A DNA stretch of 64,000 nucleotides from Hypomyces perniciosus (taxonomy: Eukaryota > Ascomycota > Sordariomycetes > Hypocreales > Hypocreaceae), in assembly GCA_008477525.1 (NCBI GenBank), contig SPDT01000004.1, positions 1,426,001 through 1,490,000 of the forward strand. The letters run 5' to 3'. A program made the position numbers and the translations under genes. Under the pieces are notes generated by a model. It saw only the letters and a program-made list of their open reading frames with translations, searched no databases and was not told the origin of the DNA. Positions within the stretch are counted from its first letter, which is position 1; every line of letters begins with the position of its first letter. Shown here in pieces: positions 1 through 10,627 of this stretch.

Positions 1-1364
1 GCGACCGCCAAGCCCAATATTCTTCCTTTAATACTCCGCAGGCCAAGGGAAAATAAATCGAGATCTTTAATAATAGAAACATACCTCGATGGGTCGGAGA
101 CGCCGACCGGACAGATGTAGGCAAAATTCAATAGTCTCATGTATATCTCTGCGGTACAACGTTGCAAATAGGGTCGTGCATATGCACGGATCGTCAAGGT
201 TCATTCGAATGAGTTGCAGAGATTTGACTAGGGACTCCCCCACTCAAGCCCAGATTCGCAGTCGCCATTTTCATGTGATGCAGCAATTGAACTGACCAGT
301 TGTCTCAATAAACGGAGGCGCTTGGTTGTCCATACGTGGCCTAGAGATTCTGGAACCAGGTCGAACATGGGAGGGTGGCTGTTGAAACGTAACTTGAAGC
401 ATTTCGGGAACCGTGAGCCACATCGACCGGCATGGGCGGGACACGATCGGCTCTATAGCGGAACGGGACGCATAGTCTATGGCACTCGTCTTCCAACTCG
501 CTGAAGGTTTGCAAGAGCCTTACGTATAAAATGACCCGCTGGCAGGTAGAAGAAGTGTTGCCACCCGGAGAAGGTATATTGGAAATGGGAGAGAAATCCG
601 AAGATGGAAGGCCAAGGCGTTGTATAAAGACAACTCGACTGATCAGAAGAGTCCAATGCACTTCAGCCGCACGACCCGCCCTCGGAAACCATCCGGCGGG
701 GGTTGTAGGATCACCCTGAACCCACTCGTAAATGCCGCTGGCAGATAAACCTCGACCGGTGGCGATACTCGTGGACTCTATCATCCATGGAAGAAAGAGA
801 CTTGCAGAATCTTCAGGTATAAGTGGCCAGAAGCAACCACCTACTTAGACACTTGATATCCGATCCATTCCTGACTCCAGTGCATCCCAGGGTGTTCTTA
901 AGCATCAAGCCTGTCCTGGATCTCTCTCAAAAGCTCGCGTTCGCTGTGCCCCCTTGTTCCTAATGGAGACCAGATGTTATCTTTCAGTTGCGACTAGGGT
1001 CCATGCAAATTGCGTAGGCGATCTCAGGTGTGGCAAAACCTGGTCCACATGAAATCTCAACAACCCCCCAGAAAAGCCGTTACTAATGGCCAATTGGCCG
1101 TTGGCCGCAAGTCCAAAAAAGTATTCGTGCCAAGCTCCTCAAAGAACGCACCAGGCGCATCACTTGTGAGTTGTTCGGCGGATTGGGGAAAACTCCCGTC
1201 CAGTCCGTGGGGACGGAATAATTGGCAAGGACAAGCTGGCAGGTCGAATTCTTATTGAGGCAACTGAGTTTAAAACGGGGTTCCTATATCCCTTTATCAA
1301 CCTCCTTCATCCCACTATGTGCTAAAAGCTCGATTTTCTGATTATAGGAGGTATCACTTGAAGT
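1..1364. other. No supportable gene
   Basis: Only short open frames of mixed composition occur on both strands. I recognise no conserved motif. I looked here for the Zn2Cys6 exon expected upstream of the transcription-factor-like frame at 1365 and saw no CxxCxxxxxxC-type cluster. It may be 5' flank, or decayed remains of that gene. Confidence 0.4.
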
Positions 1365-2186
1365 ATGACGAGACAAAACCGAGTAGTACGAAGTGCCTTG
1401 ACCGAGTTGGATCCTGTGGTGGCGATGAAGACCCTCGCAGTTACGCAACCTCTTCCATTCCAGAGCTTGCCATTGCGGCCTCGTCTGACGGTCCATTGGG
1501 CGTCGCCTATTGTATCTGGTGAAATGGAATCAAACAGCAGCCCGAGTCCTGTTTCGTACGACTTCAGCACGCACCACACGACTAGTCTTGGTTTAGGGAA
1601 TATCTTCTTGACGACACCATGTGAAGAGACACTGCAAGTTGTGCATCTGAGTTTGGGTCAACCACAGCAGCATCAACTTGTCTCGGATAGCACCGTCTTC
1701 GAAGCAGCGTTCTGGAGAGAAGCCGTGGCGACGCTGGTACGCGATGACGTTGCGGTGCGATACGCCAACCTAGCCGTCCTGACGCTCGTCTTCGCCCACT
1801 CAACTGTCGGTCTCGGAGGCAACTATTACGGCGAGGCGTTGGCATATCATGGCCAAGCTCTCCGCCATGTGAGGGAAACAAGGGCTTGCCAAGGAAGCCT
1901 TCGCTCGGCTATTTTGTGTTGCATGTTCTTCGTCATCTTCGAGATAATGAACGGCGACACAAAAGCAGCCGAAGCTCACCTGTGGAGTGGGGAGAGAATG
2001 CTTCACGAACTCCAGCGGACACAGCCAGGGAGCAGCGGCACTGCAAACAACCTGCGGGGAGAGCTGAGATGCGCCTTGCAATTTCTGATGCTCCAGACCG
2101 ATGTTCCAAATCTGAACACAGAGCGAGCCGGATACCTGGAGGCTTTTATTCGGATGGCTACCAGCCCTGATCGGATGCCAAACTAG
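1365..2186 (+). pseudogene. Fungal transcription-factor-like C-terminal domain, no DNA-binding domain (fragment)
   Basis: An uninterrupted 273-residue frame resembles the middle region of fungal Zn2Cys6 transcription factors (fungal_trans_2 type). It has a segment FWREAVATLV followed by helices matching the usual 'all-against-all helical' pattern (YANLAVLTLVFAHS, ALAYHGQALRHV, LCCMFFVIFEIMNGD, AEAHLWSGERML). Complete members of the family have an N-terminal Zn2Cys6 cluster and a further 150-250 C-terminal residues. Here the frame stops soon after the helical core, and no zinc cluster is visible upstream. It may be a truncated pseudogene, or an exon of a gene whose other exons I could not find. 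The family assignment is from pattern only. Confidence 0.5.
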
Positions 2187-2604
2187 TCGTCTGTTGGGAC
2201 AACGACATTATGACGGTTCTTGGGATCGGGCATTTGGGAAAGGCGAGGAGTTATGGTTGTCATTTGGCGTGATTGCCGGTATTTGTACATCAAGGGAAAG
2301 GAGGAGAAAGGAACTGGAGTTGAAAGACACACGTGAGCATCTCTTAGGATCATGTACTCCGTAATGAACAGAGCATTCCAAGGAGGAACGGAACTATATA
2401 ATACGTCACGGATTGAGGTGATGAACATTGTGCATAAATAATTATGCATTATTTATATACTTTCAGAGCTATGGTGGGGTTGATTATGGAGGGGCAGATA
2501 GGTACCTGTTGAGAAGTACTCCGTACTTAGTAGTAGGACATGCCTGATCAACTCCAAACCAACACCCCAATTGATCTCCGACTTCAACTTCACCAACATT
2601 CCCT
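2187..2604. other. Intergenic, PSF2 promoter side
   Basis: No gene is seen. Two copies of the recurrent 9-mer TACTCCGTA lie at 2355-2363 and 2517-2525, the second about 80 bases before the PSF2 start codon. Confidence 0.6.
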
Positions 2605-3426
2605 ATGGCTCTGCCTCTGCCTTCCGGGCTGGTCCCGTCTGAAGTGGCCTTTCTATGTGAAATGGAGCTTGTCACAGTCGTTCCACGCCAACGACTTGAA
2701 AGCATTGGCCTTCTTTCTGTGAGCAAAGACGCGTCCCTTGACCATCTCGATAGCTTCTCTCTCTAACCATTGTAATAGGGAGTAACACCCACGCTCCGTC
2801 CGCCGTATCGAACCGACATCCCTCTGTGGCTCGCTGTTCTTCTTAAGAAACAAAGGCGCGCCAACATCGTCCCTCCACCGTGGCTCTATCCCGACTCCCT
2901 TCGCGAAATCATATATCACGAGACCAGCATTGACACAAAAGGCTGGGCTCCTCCTCCACCGCCACCCACTCGAGCAGACAGCCGCGGGAATTCCCGAAGA
3001 CTCAATTCCTTTGAAGATGACGATATGGTCCTATCTCCGCCATTTCTGCCGTCCTGCACATCCGCCGCACCGTCTGGAGCCTTGCCCTACCACTGGTTCG
3101 AGTTCGCCGAGATACTACTCGCACATGCGGGAGACGACATACCTTCAGCCTCAGAGGTCAGGTCGCTATTACGTGATCTACAGGAAGCCAGAGCAGCCAA
3201 GATGCGATCAAGTACAGCGCAGCTAGAAAGCGGCATCGACGGCGTCATGAGTCTCCGAGGTGTTGGTGCTATGGAACTGGCTGAAAGCAGAGGCTTTGTT
3301 ACTGGTGTCGTCGAAGGTGTACGCAAGATTGGTGCCAGCGCTGAGGCAGTACGGCGTGAAGAAGAGGAGGAGCATGGAGGCCAGGACATGGATGACGAGC
3401 CCAGTGACGATGACATGGGATTCTGA
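2605..3426 (+). CDS. PSF2: DNA replication complex GINS subunit Psf2
   Basis: Psf2 is one of four GINS subunits. GINS joins Cdc45 and Mcm2-7 to form the replicative helicase in the nucleus. Exon 1 is 2605-2718 and starts [20 protein letters not shown], typical of fungal Psf2. A 60-bp intron (GTGAGC...AATAG, 2719-2778) follows, then exon 2 is 2779-3426. The protein is about 253 residues, the usual length. Visible family features are the N-terminal [17 protein letters not shown] segment, [20 protein letters not shown], the PPWLYPDSL motif and the central [13 protein letters not shown] helix. The acidic tail ends in EPSDDDMGF. The start was chosen because it gives the conserved N-terminus. The next gene (3961-5241) is convergent. 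Identification is confident from family pattern. Confidence 0.93.
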
Positions 3427-3960
3427 GCATGGTTAAAAGTACAGGAACATCACAAACCGCAATTGGGACAAGACTGGGTCTTCTACTACCAGCATATGGC
3501 CTCCAGGGCCCAATGATTCTGAAACTATGATGTCTGGAAATGTCATCAACACTAATACCCCAAGGAATGCAGTCAAAAAACACCGATGCCCAAGTCTATA
3601 TCAAATAACAATCTCGCCACCCTCTTGCCCAGCCATAACCTCTCTCTCTCTCAGGGAAGCAGGATCCTGCACAAATTTCCTCACACGATGATCCCGCATC
3701 ATGACAATCCTACATTCAACTACATGGCTTCTTCCGCGATTCGGCGTTCAAATATCACTGGAAGATGTGACCCGTTCTTCGTCTCACTCCTGGTGGACGG
3801 ACTTTGTATTCTGGCGTTGTTGCGCCTTTGACACGACGATCCTGGGTGACAGCCTTGAATCTTCGCGCACTGCCCGTCTCATGCCGCGGGACCATCTGGT
3901 CGGGCGGATGTATTTCTGCACGGGTACGGATTCAGGACCTGCCAATGACTGACTCTGGTC
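3427..3960. other. Convergent intergenic region
   Basis: This is the 3' flank of PSF2 and of the minus-strand gene at 3961-5241. Short frames only; nothing recognisable. Confidence 0.6.
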
Positions 3961-5241
3961 TCAAGCCTCATCAGATGTTGATTCATCAGGGGAGTCAGAC
4001 ATTTCAGAGTCCTCAGAGTCCCCGGAGTAATCATCGTCTGTCGATTCCTCTTGGGCACTAGACTGTTGAAACTGGGTTCCGTTAGGTTGCTTCCGAACGG
4101 ATTTACTACTGCTTGTGCGACGTCGTTTTTCATCCCCCGATTCTTCCTCCTCGTCATCCTCTGTGGCATGCTGACGCTTCCGTAACCCACCTTGAGCTGT
4201 GGTGGTGTCTTGCGGTGGCTCGCTACCAGTTCGCCATTGTCCTCGGCTTCGAGGTGTTTGGTCATCAGAACGCCCGTAGCCGGCCTGACTCTTCGTTGGC
4301 GCCACAGAACGGCTTGCTTGGTGCGAGCGTGACGGGCCGGCGTCGGGGTTTGATTGTTGTTCACACGCCTTTCCTTTGCTCTGTCGCATTGGGGTAGCTG
4401 ACATGGAGGCTATGGTTTGTGTATCGAGGTCCTCCGTCTTCTTCTGCGAGGCAGAACGGCTCTTTTGGGGCGTGGCAGGGGCCTGTGGTGCTTGGCTCCC
4501 GTTGCGTGGACGCCCCCTGGCTTTGGGAGTGGGCTGAGGTCTTTCTTCCTGGGCGTCTTCGGTGTCGGGCTCATCCTCGCTGGCGTCGTCATCAGCCCCT
4601 TCTTCCGCTATCGTATCCAACTTGTCGCCATCTGTAGGTTGTTTATTACGGCGTCCCTTCTTCTGGTCACTTTGTGTTGAGTCATCCTTACTCTTTCCCT
4701 TTCCCTTGGTTGTGGCCATTGTCGTTGACCGCTGGGAAACCTTCGAAGAGGTCGACTTCTCTGGCACATCCGCCTTCTCTTTCCCTTTCCCTTTACTTTC
4801 CCGACTGCTGGAGGCGGCTTTGCTGCTGCTGGCAGTGGCGTTCTGGGTTGGTTGAACGTCGTTGCTTTGCACCTTGGGCTTCGCAGTTTTGGAAGGCCCT
4901 GCTTCAGCCGCGGGAGTGCTCTTCTTTGAGGGACCGGCTGTCGTTTTCGTGACGGCTCGCGAAGTCTTCTTCCCTGTTGCCTTGCTCGATGCTGCTGCTG
5001 CTGGTGCTGCTGCGGGTGGGTTGCCTTGCGAGCCTGGCTGAGAAGCTGCCGCTTCTTTCAGCCTCCGCACGACTTCACGGGCCGTGATGCTCTCGGGATC
5101 AGCCGACAGCTCGTCCAGTGGCTTTCCGTTGTCGCCGAGACCCCGCATAAGTGCGGGAGCACCGTTTAGCTTCGCACGATTTCTCGTCAATCTAATATGT
5201 TGCGGTGCAACAGGAGCGGCGTCGGACTTCTTGCGAGGCAT
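3961..5241 (-). CDS. Hypothetical low-complexity, highly charged protein
   Basis: A single-exon frame encodes 426 residues. The first 65 residues look the most ordered (MPRKKSDAAPVAPQHIRLTR; a possible helix near EVVRRLKEAA). The rest is disordered: Ala/Ser/Lys-rich tracts, repeated SKK, KGKGK and TPQKS patches resembling basic nuclear-localisation clusters, acidic patches (EEGADDDASEDEPDTED; ATEDDEEEESGDEKRRR) and an acidic, Ser/Asp-rich C-terminus. This alternation of basic and acidic blocks is common in nuclear or chromatin-associated proteins, which is inference only. No domain is recognised. The ATG at 5241 is the first in frame. The 1.1 kb upstream is free of genes and would hold its promoter. 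Confidence 0.75.
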   Translation of the reverse strand: MPRKKSDAAPVAPQHIRLTRNRAKLNGAPALMRGLGDNGKPLDELSADPESITAREVVRRLKEAAASQPGSQGNPPAAAPAAAASSKATGKKTSRAVTKTTAGPSKKSTPAAEAGPSKTAKPKVQSNDVQPTQNATASSSKAASSSRESKGKGKEKADVPEKSTSSKVSQRSTTMATTKGKGKSKDDSTQSDQKKGRRNKQPTDGDKLDTIAEEGADDDASEDEPDTEDAQEERPQPTPKARGRPRNGSQAPQAPATPQKSRSASQKKTEDLDTQTIASMSATPMRQSKGKACEQQSNPDAGPSRSHQASRSVAPTKSQAGYGRSDDQTPRSRGQWRTGSEPPQDTTTAQGGLRKRQHATEDDEEEESGDEKRRRTSSSKSVRKQPNGTQFQQSSAQEESTDDDYSGDSEDSEMSDSPDESTSDEA

Positions 5242-6337
5242 CTTGTTATGGGTTATTTGAGAGAGGATGAGAAAATGGGTTGTGGTGGATTGTTGTGGTG
5301 GATTAAAGAGATGGTCAAATACTAAGCGCTGAATAGATGATGTTGATGTGAACTGGCCATGGTATCAAGTCGGGGGTTTAGACCACTATATATCCTCATT
5401 TTGGCTGCGTGTGACAGAGCCGTGACCTCCTTTGATTCTCTTTGATGACTGTTCAAGGATGTGATAAACGGTGAACCGGGCTTGGTTGAAAGCAGAAGGT
5501 GGTGTATTTTTGTCTTCTTCTTTTTTGCAGCGAGGTTGGTTGTTCCTTTGTGCCTCAGCTTTGTGAGTGACGTTCAAGCTACAATGGGGCCTTGTGTGTG
5601 AGGGCATGTTAAGACGACAAAACAAGACATTCATTCAGGTCATCATTGAAATTGTTGTTGAATGGGACTCATCTGGTTCTTTTCACTGCGATGCTGTAAG
5701 AGCAGGTGAATGTTCAAATATGAACCTCTGAACACTATGGTGGTATTACCACATCATTCTCGGCCAATGGAGTTCTGACCGATATACTATTATTATCGAG
5801 TTTTTGTTATCCTGCTTCTGGTAGGGACCACGGTATCTTTCACGCATTGTTCCACTTGTAAGACGAATTGCAAGTCTTTAAACAAGTACAATGCTTACCA
5901 ACTCTACATCTCACGGATCGAGACAATGTGATGACACAGTCTCTATGCTACGCTAGATGGCATATGAATTCCAGGTTTAGACTTATTAGTTGATGGAAAT
6001 CACCGCAGAGGCGGATTCCGTAGAACTAACTGCAAGGTCATCGTGGGAGGTAGGAAGTCGGGTTGAATATCCTAGCAAATGCGTCAGAACGGTCCCTTGA
6101 GTGGTTTGTTAAGGAAATAGGCCAGTGTAATTCCAAGTGTTGTTTCTAGACCTGCTGATATCCTTCAAGAACACTTCAAACGAGGCAGATTACTCTGCTT
6201 TACTCCAAGTTGAATATCACGTATAAAGGGACATGTGATAAAAGCGGTGGCAAATCCAAAAGATAATTGATGATGATCATGCTAGCTAGGAACAAGAGAA
6301 TTACAGGCATAGACACTTGGTCCCCAATGGACCAACT
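5242..6337. other. Intergenic, no gene seen
   Basis: It carries the promoter of the minus-strand gene ending at 5241 and the 3' flank of the aminopeptidase gene. Short frames only. Confidence 0.6.
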
Positions 6338-7674
6338 CTACAGGTCACGCCACTCCTCTGACTCCTTGGAGGTGTCCTCAAAAGTGTGGAAGCCCAGTTC
6401 GTATACCAGGCCGAGGGTCATGCGTGCGTGCTCAAGCATGTGATCGAACGACAGATACTTGATAACGTCATCGGTGCCATGGATATGGGGGTTGGAGTTC
6501 TCAAAGGCAGACTCGATGACGAAGGTCGCAGGATAGCCAGCCTGAGTGGCAGAAGCATGGTCGGAGCAGGCATAGCCGCACTTGGTCTCAACCCAGGGGA
6601 TGTTGCAATACTAGTATTTAGTTAGCATGCTGTGCTTTGAAAGGCATGTAATATAGGAGTGGGGCTTACTTCTTCGACGACAAGCTTGATGAACCTGGTC
6701 ATGTCCTTGTGAACGAAGTCGACAATAACGCCAACGCTCTCAGGCTCTCCGGCGTCCAGCGTGCCCTGGACATAGCCCGTCATGTCCTGCTGCAGCATGG
6801 CCTTGACATCGCGTCCCTGCTTCTTGTATGCGTTGAAGATGTCCTGGCTACCCAACAAACCAGCCTCCTCGGCACTATACCAGTGAAACTCAATCGTGTT
6901 CTGCGCGTTGCCCTTGATGACGTCTTGGTTCTTGAGCAAGGTGCGGAAGACCTCCATGATAGTCACGGTACCGCTGCCATCGTCGTCAGCACCGGGGGAT
7001 GCCAGGATGCCAGGCAACCACAGGTTGGTGGAGTCCTGGTGTGCGCCAATGACAACGGTGCTATTAGTCTTGCCGGGGATGGTGGCAATGACAGAATTCT
7101 GCTTCCACGAGTGGGAGAAGCTCTTGGCGACGACATGGTCCTTGGCGCCAGCGTCGGAAATAATCTGCCTGACCTTCTCTAGAACCCATTCCGACGACTG
7201 GAGACCGATGCTGGACTTGTAGTATCGGTCGTGGAAGCTGGTCAGCTTCTCAAGGTTCTTGCGCATCTCATCCTTGGAGAGCTTGTTGGCGAGCGGGCCA
7301 ACCTCCTTCTGCTGGACGCACTTGTCGGGGAAGGAAACGTCGGCGACGTGGACGGCGTTTCGGCTGCTGAACGTAGGGGCATTGGTGATGTCCATGAATG
7401 ATTTGCCATTCTGGATACAGATTCGGTCAGTGCTCGATATTCATCACACACGAGAATGAAGGGCGACTTTGAAGCTCAAACATACCCTTCGCAGCTCCCA
7501 CTTCTCTTCCTCGGTGACCCATTGCGTCTTGCCAGGAGCGGTCTCGATCAGGAACTGGTCGTTGCTAGCTTCATTGAGAACAACATGATTGCCCTCCTTA
7601 GGCTCGGTATAGCGAGCAGAGATGGCAGGCACACATGCGGCCAGAGCAAGTAGAGGAGCTTGTGAGAATTTCAT
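6338..7674 (-). CDS. Secreted leucine aminopeptidase, M28 family (Lap1/LapA type)
   Basis: This is a zinc exopeptidase that removes N-terminal residues, preferably Leu, from peptides outside the cell. Exons on the minus strand are 7674-7486, 7410-6670 and 6610-6338, with introns of 75 and 59 bp (GTATGT...CCAG, GTAAGC...CTAG). The product is about 400 residues, the usual length. It opens with a signal peptide ([20 protein letters not shown]), then a propeptide region. Co-catalytic zinc site motifs are present: GAHQDS (His about 187), GADDDGSGT (Asp about 207), the catalytic Glu pair in [10 protein letters not shown] (about 244-245), QQDMTGY (Asp about 272) and CSDHAS (His about 328). All metal ligands are intact, so it should be active. 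The last exon is recovered only by splicing at 6669/6611; the frame stops in that intron otherwise. Family assignment is firm; the exact paralog is not. Confidence 0.92.
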
Positions 7675-8003
7675 TGTCGCTGTTGATGCTTGGTGCTTGA
7701 GGAGTGGAGTGTAAGAGTAGAGATGACGAAGTTGGACAAGAGAGAGATGTTATTGATAAGCGTGCGAACGTGATAAGCACCTACCAAGTCGGGAGAGAGG
7801 TAGTATTACTAGTACTATTAATACCGAGGTTGGTGGAACCAAAACATGCAAGGATGACACGGAGACTCCAATGCAGCATCCCAGGATAACTCTAAAAAGC
7901 AACGAGTAATGTTAATAATAAATATAGGCAAATGGTTATACCCGTTTTCTTTCTTTTAAGCCTGTCTATGCGGTGATTGAATTTATTGTGCAGTTCCTGA
8001 GCA

Positions 8004-8033
8004 ATATATATATATATACTCCGTATATATATG
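8004..8033. repeat. TA dinucleotide microsatellite interrupted by TACTCCGTA
   Basis: Alternating T and A on both sides of a single 9-mer copy at 8017-8025. It is seen directly in the sequence. Confidence 0.8.
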
Positions 8034-8125
8034 TGCGTTGAGTTTGTTATTACTGGTTCTACATACCTGCAGAGTGCTAATTGGTGCAAACCACAGCGGA
8101 CGTCACGCCCGTCACGGCCTACGAG

Positions 8126-8394
8126 TACGAAGTACACGCCAGTCATCACGCCCGCTTGACATGGATAACGATACTATCAATGCTACGAAGTACGGAGTAC
8201 GGGGTATTACCTGTGGTGTTATTTCCGTGCTATGTTCTGCATTATTAGAGTGCTTATCACAGGTACGATTACAATGGGGTATCGTATTCTACAACTAGAC
8301 GCCTATTCAATATCCAGGTGCATGTCTTGTGTCATCAAGCCAGCATACCAAAGAGCAACCAAGTCCCGAACCGATACATACGTAGTACTCCGTA
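8126..8394. promoter_or_regulatory. Cluster of four TACTYCGTA-type 9-mers
   Basis: Copies are at 8126-8134 (TACGAAGTA), 8184-8192 (TACGAAGTA), 8191-8199 (TACGGAGTA, sharing two bases with the previous one) and 8386-8394 (TACTCCGTA). A regulatory role is a hypothesis; only the repetition is seen. Confidence 0.4.
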
Positions 8395-8449
8395 CATCCG
8401 TAAACTTTTATCTACTCTAACACTTTGAATCAATATTATCCCTGACCAC

Positions 8450-10168
8450 CTACTGTGGAGGAGGCGGTGGCGCTTGCTGTCCTCCCCAAGGCGCAGCCTG
8501 TCCACCGGCTTGTGCCTGCATCTGGTTCATCAATGCTGCGAAGAATGCTGGGTTCACGAATGCTCCGCTGGTGGGCGCCGCCTGACCTTGGGCTTGGGCT
8601 TGGGCTGAGCCTGGCCAGCCTGGAGGCGGTGGTGGTACAAAAGAAGCGGTCTGCTGGGCCTGAGGAGGTGATGGTTGCGGCCATCCAGGCAGTGGGAAGC
8701 CGAAGTTTGGTAGCGATGGTGCAGCGCCGGTGCCGCCTGCGGGCGCCGGATTGGCGTTCCAGGATCCGGTCTGAGGTGCTGGCGGTTGAGAATATTGGTG
8801 GTTGCCCTGAGGAGGCATGGAGTAGCCGTCTCTGGGCGAACCGTAGCCTCCCCTGCCACCTCCGCGGCCAGAACCTCTTCCTCGACCTCCGCGACCTCTA
8901 AAGTCTCCTCTCCGACCGCCGCGTGAGAAACCTGACCGAGGATGGGGCTCATAGGTCTCAGTTGATGCAGATCCGCTGCCGTAGTCAGCGGGTCGAGCTA
9001 GCGGTTTGTAGGGTCCATCGTCATCCTCATCATATTGTAAGCCACCGTCTGCTGACATCTCCTGTCGCAGAGGGTGAGGCTCCTTGCCTTCTTTGCCGTT
9101 CTTCCATTTGTCTCTTTTCTTCTGCTTGACTGATCGCTTGTGCTCAGCCTCCTTCTCGTCATCTGAGAACTCCATTTCCTCATCTCCAACTTCTTCGTCG
9201 TGTAGGTTACTGGCGTCCGAGCCCTTCAAGTTCTTGAGAGGCTCAGTGAAGACGTAGGACGCATGATCGACGGGATAGAAGACCTTTGTTCCAACTTCCA
9301 GACCTATCTCCTTGATTTCCTCTTCCGAATTGAACATGACCGTGTACATCGGCTGCAACACCTTGCCTATCGTCTCCGCAACTGCTCCAATGACGACCCG
9401 GTTCGCATTGCAAAGCACAGATCCACTATCTAGGACCTGATACTCTCCAGGGGTGAACGCCTTGACGAGCATGATGTTCTCAACGATATGTTCCACGGCC
9501 CCAAGTTCTTCTATCTTCATTTCTGGCGATATTTGGATGTCTGGCTTGGGAATGGCTTCTTCGGGAAGCTCATTCTTCGTTCGGACATAACCAGCAGCGG
9601 TCCCTTTGCCTCCCCTATCGCCTTCATCGTCCGATCCTCCTTCAGTTTCCATTAATAACCGTGCTGTTTCCTCGACTCCTAAGAGCTCGTAGCCTTCGTT
9701 ATCCGAATCATCGTCTGAGGAAGAATCGGAGCTGCTTGATTCTGATGACGACTCGTATGGTGATGAGTCAATTTCCCATTCAGGGTGTTCGCTCTGGTCA
9801 GGCTGTAGCGGGGCTGGCTCTAGTTGAGCGGATTCTGGTTGTTGAGCAGGCTCTTGTTCGGCACCGACGTTATCCAGGCCGCCAATAGCTGCTTCGAGTG
9901 CGTGGGTCAAGGATGGGGGGCTCTCCGGCCGGTCAATCGCCATGGCATCTGATGTATTGTCCTCTACTGGTTGTTCGGGCTCAGTCTTCGCTGGCACGTC
10001 GTTGTGGTCTGCGGGTGTTGGCTTGGTATCTGCAATTGGCTGGCTCGCGTCTTTCATCTCGTTGTCCTCCGAAGCGCTGGCAGCGGCGATGAGTATATCG
10101 GCGGGAAGGGGTGGAAGCACTTCATTAGGCTTCGCCTGCCCTAGGCCAGGAATCTGAAAGCCTGACAT
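8450..10168 (-). CDS. NAF1: H/ACA ribonucleoprotein assembly factor Naf1
   Basis: Naf1 is a nuclear assembly factor for box H/ACA snoRNPs. It binds the Cbf5-Nop10-Nhp2 core and is later replaced by Gar1. The single exon encodes about 572 residues from the ATG at 10168 (MSGFQIPGLGQAKP); an ATG 24 bases further upstream is in frame but less likely. The acidic N-terminal half has a Ser/Asp run (ESSSESSSSDSSSDDDSDNE). The Gar1/Naf1 RNA-binding core follows, with VEHIVENIMLVKAFTPGEY, VLDSGSVLCNANRVVIGAV, then EIGLEVGTKVFYPVDHASYVF split over two strands. A basic stretch (KRSVKQKKRDKWK), an RGG-rich block (RGGRRGDFRGRGGRGRGSGR) and a Pro/Gln-rich tail come last. This order is diagnostic of Naf1. 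It is divergent from ALG9 across 459 bp. Confidence 0.92.
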   Translation of the reverse strand: MSGFQIPGLGQAKPNEVLPPLPADILIAAASASEDNEMKDASQPIADTKPTPADHNDVPAKTEPEQPVEDNTSDAMAIDRPESPPSLTHALEAAIGGLDNVGAEQEPAQQPESAQLEPAPLQPDQSEHPEWEIDSSPYESSSESSSSDSSSDDDSDNEGYELLGVEETARLLMETEGGSDDEGDRGGKGTAAGYVRTKNELPEEAIPKPDIQISPEMKIEELGAVEHIVENIMLVKAFTPGEYQVLDSGSVLCNANRVVIGAVAETIGKVLQPMYTVMFNSEEEIKEIGLEVGTKVFYPVDHASYVFTEPLKNLKGSDASNLHDEEVGDEEMEFSDDEKEAEHKRSVKQKKRDKWKNGKEGKEPHPLRQEMSADGGLQYDEDDDGPYKPLARPADYGSGSASTETYEPHPRSGFSRGGRRGDFRGRGGRGRGSGRGGGRGGYGSPRDGYSMPPQGNHQYSQPPAPQTGSWNANPAPAGGTGAAPSLPNFGFPLPGWPQPSPPQAQQTASFVPPPPPGWPGSAQAQAQGQAAPTSGAFVNPAFFAALMNQMQAQAGGQAAPWGGQQAPPPPPQ

Positions 10169-10627
10169 CGCGGCGCAAGAACTGAAGAGCACCGCCCAAA
10201 GGTGGCAGGATTTGAGAGAAGGATCGCCGTGGGGCAGATTGGAAGTAATAAACAGGTAGAGTAATTGTGGAGAGGACTTTTATCGTTAAATGATTGAGAG
10301 GAATAAGTGAGCCGATATTTGTGATATGAATATGCCTTTGCTGTGAAATTGCTTGCAATATTGCCGTTGGGCTGGTTGCAAGTTGACGATGGCGAAAGAT
10401 TCGTACGGAGGAATGTTAACTGATAACCTTGGAAGATGAAAAAAATCTAGGTGAAGATAAGCGGTGGATCCTCGGGCTGCATTAGCGCGATCTTCACCGA
10501 TCACTGACCGAGACTCCGCTGAGGTCATCAGAAAGGTCCGAGGTCCCCAAAAGTTGAGCTGGCCTTGACTGATGATACTCCGTACATCTCACCAAAATCC
10601 ATCAATCTCCACAGAACTGGAGTCGCC
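10169..10627. promoter_or_regulatory. Shared NAF1/ALG9 divergent promoter region
   Basis: The 459 bp between the two divergent start codons must hold both promoters. One TACTCCGTA is at 10576-10584, about 44 bases before the ALG9 ATG. A near match (TACGGAGGA) lies close to 10405. Confidence 0.5.

Larger units (their letters stand above)
7675..8449. other. Intergenic with TA microsatellite and TACTYCGTA cluster
   Basis: No gene is seen. It lies upstream of the aminopeptidase gene and downstream of NAF1. It contains an alternating TA run at about 8004-8033, interrupted by one TACTCCGTA (8017-8025). Further copies of the 9-mer family are at 8126-8134, 8184-8192, 8191-8199 and 8386-8394. Confidence 0.65.

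Noticed and set aside
341..784. 147-codon minus-strand frame near the left edge
   Set aside because: No conserved motif, mixed composition and no splice partners; probably chance.
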